Shown: piece after piece, positions 5,810 through 9,960 of the stretch | Layout: each line of letters opens with the position of its first letter | How positions within the stretch are numbered: the stretch's first letter is position 1 | Assembly (NCBI GenBank): GCA_017512625.1 | Contig: JAFWFB010000166.1 | Span: 1 to 9,960 of the forward strand | DNA length: 9,960 nucleotides | Source of the DNA: Erysipelotrichaceae bacterium | Lineage (GTDB): Bacteria > Bacillota_I > Bacilli_A > Erysipelotrichales > Erysipelotrichaceae | Reading direction: 5' to 3' | Position numbers and translations under genes: made by a program | Notes under the pieces: generated by a model | What the model was told of the DNA's origin: nothing | Database searches by the model: none | The model's input: only the letters and a program-made list of their open reading frames with translations

Positions 5810-6631
5810 ATGTATCAGGATTATTTCGGCAAGGATGCCTCGATCCTCAGATCCAAGAAACTGTTTCTGCTTGACATGGATGGAACCATCTATAATGAAA
5901 ACACCCTTTTTGAGGGCGTGCTGACATTCCTTGACAATATTACCAAAAACGGCGGTAAGTACATCTTCATCACCAATAATTCGTCCCGCTCGGTCACCGA
6001 TTATGTGACCAAGGTCAATAAGATGGGCATCAAGGCTACGACGGATAACTTCTTTACCAGTTCGATGGCTACCGTTCTTTATTTAAAGGACAATTATCCG
6101 GGTCAGTTGGTCTATGCCCAGGGAACCAGGTCGCTGATCAGGGAACTGGAGGATAGCGGCATCGCGGTAACGACGGATGTAAGCGATCAAGCTAAGGTCA
6201 TCCTGATCGGTTTTGATACCGAGCTGGATTTTGACAAGATGACCAAGACCTGCATCATGCTCAATAAGGATCTGCCTTATATCGCGACTAATCCCGATCT
6301 GGTCTGCCCGGTCAGCTTCGGTTATGTTCCGGATTGTGGATCGATGGCTATCTCCTATCGCAACGCTACCGGCAAATATCCGATCTTTATCGGCAAGCCG
6401 GAGCCGACCATGATCAATCTGGTCATGAAGGATCTCGGTTATACGCCAGAGGAGACGCTGGTCATCGGCGACCGCCTTTATACCGATATCGCTTCGGGAA
6501 ACAACGCGAATGTAACAACCATCTGTGTACTGTCCGGCGAAGCGACCTTAAAGGATCTTGAAACTACCGAGTTTAAACCGACATTCGTCTTCGATCATAT
6601 AAAGGATGTAAATAAGCTCATCTTTGATTAA
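5810..6631 (+). CDS. HAD-IIA family phosphatase, NagD/p-nitrophenylphosphatase type
   Basis: The 273-residue protein has HAD motif I LDMDGTIY with Asp22 and Asp24, motif II Thr55 in FITNNSS, motif III Lys196 in IGKPEP, and motif IV Asp221 and Asp226 in VIGDRLYTDI. A C2-type cap lies between motifs II and III, at about 80-185, including TNPDLVCPV. This layout and length are typical of NagD, AraL and p-nitrophenylphosphatase relatives, which dephosphorylate nucleotides and sugar phosphates; E. coli NagD favours nucleoside monophosphates. Only three bases separate it from the MBL-fold gene, and the GGAG site at 5797-5800 lies inside that gene, so coupling is likely. The stop codon overlaps that of the convergent gene inside a palindromic terminator. 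Confidence 0.93.
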   Translation: MYQDYFGKDASILRSKKLFLLDMDGTIYNENTLFEGVLTFLDNITKNGGKYIFITNNSSRSVTDYVTKVNKMGIKATTDNFFTSSMATVLYLKDNYPGQLVYAQGTRSLIRELEDSGIAVTTDVSDQAKVILIGFDTELDFDKMTKTCIMLNKDLPYIATNPDLVCPVSFGYVPDCGSMAISYRNATGKYPIFIGKPEPTMINLVMKDLGYTPEETLVIGDRLYTDIASGNNANVTTICVLSGEATLKDLETTEFKPTFVFDHIKDVNKLIFD

Positions 6632-6648
6632 TCAAGGATGAGCTTTTT
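6614..6648. terminator. Shared palindromic terminator holding both convergent stop codons
   Basis: Bases 6614-6645 form a near-perfect 32-base palindrome: nine pairs (AAGCTCATC with GATGAGCTT), one U.G wobble (6623/6636), then TTGATT with AATCAA at the centre. The plus strand runs into five T. The minus strand runs into a weaker T-rich tail (CTTATTTACAT). The plus stop (6629-6631) and minus stop (6628-6630) sit at the dyad centre. It should terminate the barnase operon well and the minus-strand HAD gene less well. Confidence 0.8.
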
Positions 6649-7281
6649 GAATTCTTCAACTGTTTTACAATAGAGCTTGCACTCTTTGCTCATATAGTCA
6701 GTGATGGCTTTGACATCATAGGCCCAACCGGCCCCGATGAAATCCACCCCCGCGTTATCAGCCATTACCTTGCCCGGTTTCAGATCATCGACCATGACCA
6801 GTTCATCTGGCTTGAGGTTTAGTTCCTTCATGATCGCTTCCAGGGTATAGGTGGCTGGTTTTCTTTTTTCTTGTGGCAGTTCCCAACCATAGATCAGGTC
6901 TGGGATGGGCAGATCATTGGCCTTATAGTCCCTTAGGATATTTTCCTTATAGGAGTGGGAGGAGACACAGATATATCCGCCTCTGGCTTTAAATTCTTCC
7001 AGGATCTCCTTGATGCCCTTAAAGGCATGAGGGATATGCTTTAAGACATAGTCATTCCAGAATTCGTTTTCCAGATCGAATTCCTCATCGCTTAATTGCA
7101 GGATGTCCTTAAGGTATTCATAGATGCCCGGCTCAAAGTTAAGGACCATGTATTCTTCCAAGGTAACATGGTAGTCCGGGCGGTAGATCTTACAAAACTC
7201 GACTAGGGATGGATAGTGGATGGATGCTGTGCTATCGACTACGGTATCATCGTGATCGAGTACCAGACACTTGTATTTCAT
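6628..7281 (-). CDS. HAD family hydrolase with a DHDDT motif I, 217 aa
   Basis: Motif I reads LDHDDTVVDST, with Asp9 and Asp11; the usual Gly of DxDGT is Asp12. Motif II is Ser107 or Ser108 in CVSSHS, motif III Lys141 in KRKPATY, motif IV Asp165 and Asp166 in MVDDLKPG, followed by AGVDFIGAGWAYDV, which resembles phosphoglycolate-phosphatase-type HADs. The helical cap is at about residues 15-95. It is probably a cytosolic small-molecule phosphatase with unknown substrate. It is convergent with the NagD-type gene (four-base overlap) and divergent from the AEC transporter gene. The ribosome site is poor: AAGG is only a base or so from the ATG, and AAGGTAG lies about ten bases away. No convincing promoter was found. 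Confidence 0.9.
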   Translation of the reverse strand: MKYKCLVLDHDDTVVDSTASIHYPSLVEFCKIYRPDYHVTLEEYMVLNFEPGIYEYLKDILQLSDEEFDLENEFWNDYVLKHIPHAFKGIKEILEEFKARGGYICVSSHSYKENILRDYKANDLPIPDLIYGWELPQEKRKPATYTLEAIMKELNLKPDELVMVDDLKPGKVMADNAGVDFIGAGWAYDVKAITDYMSKECKLYCKTVEEFKKLILD

Positions 7282-7326
7282 ACCTTATAGTCTACCTTAA
7301 TCCCCTGCATATTTACAGCGATACTT

Positions 7327-7355
7327 TAGACATTTGTCCCTGTTAGGAGTAAACT
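7327..7355 (+). promoter_or_regulatory. Possible promoter of the AEC transporter gene
   Basis: TAGACA (7327-7332, five of six) and TAAACT (7350-7355, four of six) are 17 bases apart. The start would lie near 7362, just before the AGGAG ribosome site at 7365-7369. The fit is moderate. Confidence 0.4.
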
Positions 7356-7374
7356 TGGGAAAGTAGGAGACAAC

Positions 7375-8313
7375 ATGAAAATACTTATCAATTCCTTTGC
7401 GATCGTCTTACCGTTATTGCTGCTGGTAGTGATCGGCTATCTGTTAAAGATCAAGAAAGTCCTTAGTGAATCTTCAGTCAAGGAATTCTCTTTTGTGGTA
7501 TCCAATGTGATATTGCCGGTAAATATTTTCATGAATGTCTATGGCAGCGATTTCAGTAAAGATTTCGATCTTAAGACCGTCCTTTTCATCATTGGCATGT
7601 ATTTCCTTCTGATGATCTGGGTGGTATTCATGACCAATCTGTTTTTCAAGGACAATAAGCAGAAATCAGCCCTGCTTCAGGTTTCGCTTAGAAATAACAG
7701 TGCCATTTTCGGTATTCCTTTGGCCATCAGCATCTTCGGTCCGGGTGTATCCGGTGCCGCTGCCTTTGCGGCTGCCTTGACGACTCCGATCCTCAATATC
7801 TATGCTGTAGCGGAACTGGAACATTATACTGCCAAGGAAAACAATATCAAGAAGATCATCCTCAATGTCTTTAAAAACCCTTTGGTCCTGGCTACCTTAG
7901 TTGGTCTAGCTTTCAAACTGCTGGGTATCAGGCTGCCGGGCTTTGCGGATACGACCTGCAGCTATATCTCAAGATCTACCACCGGTATCTCCCTGATCGT
8001 TTTAGGAGCATCCTTTGATCCGGATATCAGCGGCCATCTTAAACCGGTAATTTATGGTGTAATGATGAAGCTGGTCATCAATCCAATTATTGTCTTAAGT
8101 GCTGCAGTACTTCTTGGTTTCAGAGATGCATCACTGGTCGTCATCCTGGCCATGTTCGCTTCACCACCGGCAGTAAGTTGCTTTGCTACAGCATGCAAAT
8201 ATGATACAGATGTTAATCTGACCAGCAATGTCATCATCTATGCCCAGATCTTCTGCCTGTTTACCCTGACGATCATCATTACCATCCTGCGTCTGAATGG
8301 CTTTATCGCCTGA
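7375..8313 (+). CDS. AEC (auxin efflux carrier) family transporter
   Basis: This 312-residue membrane protein has about ten hydrophobic segments in two halves around a polar stretch near residues 148-160. The first half starts at residue 6 with a GYLLK turn (21-25) and continues to the small-residue-rich segment at 125-147; the second covers 160-309. Family signatures are LPVNIFMN (47-54), RNNSAIFGIPLA (106-117) and ASPPAVSCFATA (262-273). Length agrees with the bacterial family (PF03547). Bacterial members carry small organic acids such as malate or malonate; the substrate cannot be assigned here. AGGAG five bases before the ATG sets the start. The next gene begins 43 bases downstream and has its own -10 box. 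Confidence 0.93.
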   Translation: MKILINSFAIVLPLLLLVVIGYLLKIKKVLSESSVKEFSFVVSNVILPVNIFMNVYGSDFSKDFDLKTVLFIIGMYFLLMIWVVFMTNLFFKDNKQKSALLQVSLRNNSAIFGIPLAISIFGPGVSGAAAFAAALTTPILNIYAVAELEHYTAKENNIKKIILNVFKNPLVLATLVGLAFKLLGIRLPGFADTTCSYISRSTTGISLIVLGASFDPDISGHLKPVIYGVMMKLVINPIIVLSAAVLLGFRDASLVVILAMFASPPAVSCFATACKYDTDVNLTSNVIIYAQIFCLFTLTIIITILRLNGFIA

Positions 8314-8344
8314 TATAAAATTTCAACATTTCATAATAATTATT

Positions 8345-8350
8345 TATAAT
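8345..8350 (+). promoter_or_regulatory. Probable -10 box giving a leaderless DUF4349 lipoprotein mRNA
   Basis: A perfect TATAAT ends six bases before the ATG at 8357, so transcription would begin at or next to the start codon. No Shine-Dalgarno sequence is present between the two. Only weak -35 candidates exist (TTTCAA at 8321-8326). Confidence 0.5.
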
Positions 8351-8356
8351 TAAAGT

Positions 8357-9232
8357 ATGAAAAAGATCCTGAATTATATAATCATTCTTTTAAGTGTCTT
8401 TCTGCTTTTTGCTTGCTCGGCAGGTAAAGCAGACAACTACGAGTCAGGCAATTACGCATATGAAGCTCAGGATGCGAATGTCGCTCCTGCCCAATACAGT
8501 GGTAAAAGCGAGGAAGAAAGCGCCATCGTCGGTGACAAGGTCATCTATGAAGGCTATCTTAGCTTCCAGACCAAGGACATGGACAAGTCGATCGCCTTTT
8601 TAAACGATAAGATCAATGAATTTGGCGCTTATGCGGTAAGCTCAGACATCAGCGGTTCGGTCGGTTACCGTACCTATTCCTTAAGGGTCCGGGTACCGGT
8701 AGAAAAGTTTAACGAATTCATCGAATCGAGCAAGGAGACCGGCAATCTGACCAGCCAGTCGATAACTTCCGAGGATGTCAGTGAGACCTATTACGATCTA
8801 AAGACCCGTCTTGAAAACTATGAAGCTCAAAGGACCAGGATCCTGGAAATGATGGATCAGGCTGAAACAGTAAGCGATCTGCTTGCGATCGAACAGCGTC
8901 TATCAGAGGTGCAATACCAGATCGAAAGTCTGACCAATCAGATCAACAATATCGATAAGCGGGTATCCTATTCCCTGGTAACTTTTACGGTCCGGGAAGT
9001 AACTACCTTTGCGCGTGTCACTTTTGCTTCTAGATTCATGGAAGCCATCAGTAATACCTTTGTGGATTTTGCGGGATTCTTGGGCGAGGTAGTCATCTTC
9101 TTAGTCTATGCCTTACCTTATATCCTTCTGATAGCCCTGTTGATCTTTATCTGGAAAAAGGTAAAACCGGGCAGACTGTTAAGCAAGATCAAGTTCTTTA
9201 AGAAAAAACCGAAAGAAAAAGAAGAAGAGTGA
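8357..9232 (+). CDS. DUF4349 lipoprotein with C-terminal membrane segment
   Basis: The 291-residue protein begins with a lipoprotein signal peptide: basic start, hydrophobic 4-18 and lipobox LFAC with lipidated Cys20. A low-complexity stretch (21-57) leads to the DUF4349 domain (PF14257) at about 58-268, with the strand YEGYLSFQT, a coiled coil (about 143-203, rich in Glu, Gln and Leu) and YSLVTFTVRE (205-214). A membrane helix at 245-266 and a Lys-rich tail (267-288) follow. The protein would therefore be fixed outside by lipid and by a transmembrane helix with a cytosolic basic tail, the usual plan for this family. Its function is unknown; a role in envelope sensing or assembly is guesswork. 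No ribosome site precedes the ATG, and a TATAAT lies six bases before it. Confidence 0.92.
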   Translation: MKKILNYIIILLSVFLLFACSAGKADNYESGNYAYEAQDANVAPAQYSGKSEEESAIVGDKVIYEGYLSFQTKDMDKSIAFLNDKINEFGAYAVSSDISGSVGYRTYSLRVRVPVEKFNEFIESSKETGNLTSQSITSEDVSETYYDLKTRLENYEAQRTRILEMMDQAETVSDLLAIEQRLSEVQYQIESLTNQINNIDKRVSYSLVTFTVREVTTFARVTFASRFMEAISNTFVDFAGFLGEVVIFLVYALPYILLIALLIFIWKKVKPGRLLSKIKFFKKKPKEKEEE

Positions 9233-9247
9233 TCTTCTTCTTTCTTT
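9218..9247 (+). terminator. Hairpin after the lipoprotein gene, possible weak terminator or attenuator
   Basis: A perfect 11-bp stem (9218-9228 with 9233-9243) is made of an all-purine arm and an all-pyrimidine arm. The four-base loop contains the TGA stop of the lipoprotein gene. A short CTTT tail follows. The stem is AT-rich and the tail weak, so read-through into the methyltransferase gene is likely. Confidence 0.4.
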
Positions 9248-9256
9248 AGTAAGCAT

Positions 9257-9847
9257 ATGATATTCGACACCATTTATTACGAACTAAAACTGAAGATAAA
9301 AACCGTTGGCCAGGATTACAGACGAAGGGATGACCGTAATTTCGGTTATGACCCGACTCCTTATTCGGTATTAAGCAGGTTGGCTACATCCGGTTACATC
9401 AAGGAAAACGATACCCTGATCGATTATGGCTGCGGTAAGGGAAGGGTCGGTTTTTTCCTGGCCCATAAATGTCATTGCAAGGTCATTGGCATCGATTATA
9501 ATGAGGCCATTTTAAAGATCGCCTTGGACAACAAAGAAAGAAATGGCAGTGAAAACGTCACCTTCATCCAGGGCAAGGCTCAGGACTATAAGGTGACGGA
9601 AGCAGACTGCGCTTTCTTCTTCAATCCTTTCTCCGTTGAGATCCTGATCGATGTCCTAAACAATCTGACCAAGTATTGTCGCAGGCATCAGCGCAAGATG
9701 CTTCTGTTTTTCTATTACCCTTCCAAAAACTATCGTCGTAAGCTCAAACAACTTAAAAGCCTGAAACTGTTGGAAGAGATCGATTGTACGGATATCTTTC
9801 TCTATAATTCCAAGGTCCAGCGGATACTGGTCTACGAACTTTCTTAA
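9257..9847 (+). CDS. Small class I SAM-dependent methyltransferase-like protein
   Basis: The 196-residue protein has SAM-binding motif I LIDYGCGKGRVGFF (54-67) and motif II GIDYN with acidic Asp80 at the end of the second strand. FFNPF (121-125) stands where N6-adenine and related methyltransferases have the NPPY-type motif IV, and FFYYPS (151-156) lies in a later strand. The conserved lead-in FGYDPTPYSVLSRLA (29-43) is shared with a widespread, uncharacterised Bacillota group as I recall it. The target (nucleic acid, protein or small molecule) is unknown. There is no Shine-Dalgarno sequence before the ATG, and the gene starts 24 bases after the lipoprotein stop, past a hairpin. Translation may depend on coupling, or a later start might be used, although residues 20-40 look conserved. 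Confidence 0.85.
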   Translation: MIFDTIYYELKLKIKTVGQDYRRRDDRNFGYDPTPYSVLSRLATSGYIKENDTLIDYGCGKGRVGFFLAHKCHCKVIGIDYNEAILKIALDNKERNGSENVTFIQGKAQDYKVTEADCAFFFNPFSVEILIDVLNNLTKYCRRHQRKMLLFFYYPSKNYRRKLKQLKSLKLLEEIDCTDIFLYNSKVQRILVYELS

Positions 9848-9863
9848 GGTTATTAATTGGAAG

Positions 9864-9869
9864 TATAAT
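9864..9869 (+). promoter_or_regulatory. Probable -10 box for the partial gene at 9878
   Basis: A perfect TATAAT ends eight bases before the ATG at 9878. As with the lipoprotein gene, this would put the transcript start at or next to the start codon. The -35 region (TTCTTA, 17 bases upstream) is poor. Confidence 0.4.
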
Positions 9870-9877
9870 TGTCTTTG

Positions 9878-9960
9878 ATGTCTGAGAAAAAGAGTTTGAC
9901 CACTAAAATAGCAACGATCATCGGATCGGCCGGGCTGGCGATCAGTTCACTTTTCGGGTC
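9878..9960 (+). CDS. Start of a probable membrane or exported protein (3' end cut by window edge)
   Basis: The frame from the ATG at 9878 is open to the window end. Its 27 complete codons encode a polar, Lys-containing start (MSEKKSLTTK) followed by a hydrophobic run IATIIGSAGLAISSLFG, as in an N-terminal membrane helix. No Shine-Dalgarno site lies at normal spacing (GGAAG is 14 bases away), and a TATAAT lies eight bases upstream. Too little is visible to name a family. Confidence 0.5.
   Translation, partial: MSEKKSLTTKIATIIGSAGLAISSLFG

Noticed and set aside
8314..8344. Possible terminator after the AEC transporter gene
   Set aside because: The region is very AT-rich with only a short AATAATTATT palindrome; no stable GC-containing stem with a T tract is present.

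Overview
The window is ordinary bacterial chromosome, about 10 kb of densely packed genes. The probable source is a Bacillota (Firmicutes) bacterium, and an Erysipelotrichia-like or Clostridia-like gut lineage is my guess. This rests on GC by eye in the mid-40s percent with AT-rich intergenic gaps, strong Shine-Dalgarno sequences, TATAAT-type promoters, U-tailed intrinsic terminators, a tRNA with an encoded CCA end, and Bacillota-type family variants. There is no IS element, phage gene, CRISPR array, rRNA or integrase, and no gap longer than about 115 bases without a gene.

Layout. (1) Positions 1-2033, minus strand: a D-2-hydroxyacid dehydrogenase cut by the left edge, and an AI-2E family membrane protein with a good sigma-A-type promoter and a terminator overlapping its stop. 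(2) Positions 2146-3960, plus strand: a HAD hydrolase, then a DUF362 protein that lacks the usual ferredoxin insert, closed by a strong terminator. (3) Positions 4009-4084: a single tRNA-Gln(CUG) with its own -10 box and terminator. (4) Positions 4175-6631, plus strand: a tight four-gene run of an exported barnase-type RNase, its barstar inhibitor, a PhnP-like metallo-beta-lactamase-fold phosphodiesterase and a NagD-type HAD phosphatase. (5) Positions 6628-7281, minus strand: a third HAD hydrolase, convergent with the run and sharing a palindromic terminator that holds both stop codons. (6) Positions 7375-9847, plus strand: an AEC-family transporter, a DUF4349 lipoprotein that looks leaderless, and a small SAM-dependent methyltransferase. 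(7) From 9878: the start of a probable membrane protein cut by the right edge.

The most interesting part is the barnase-barstar run. Each family is known, but the order RNase, inhibitor, cyclic-phosphodiesterase-like enzyme, phosphatase suggests an RNA-degradation or nucleotide-salvage route: RNase products ending in 2',3'-cyclic phosphate would be opened and then dephosphorylated. That functional link is inference. The RNase appears exported while the last two enzymes appear cytosolic, so an uptake step would be needed. Apart from this I see no clearly new system.
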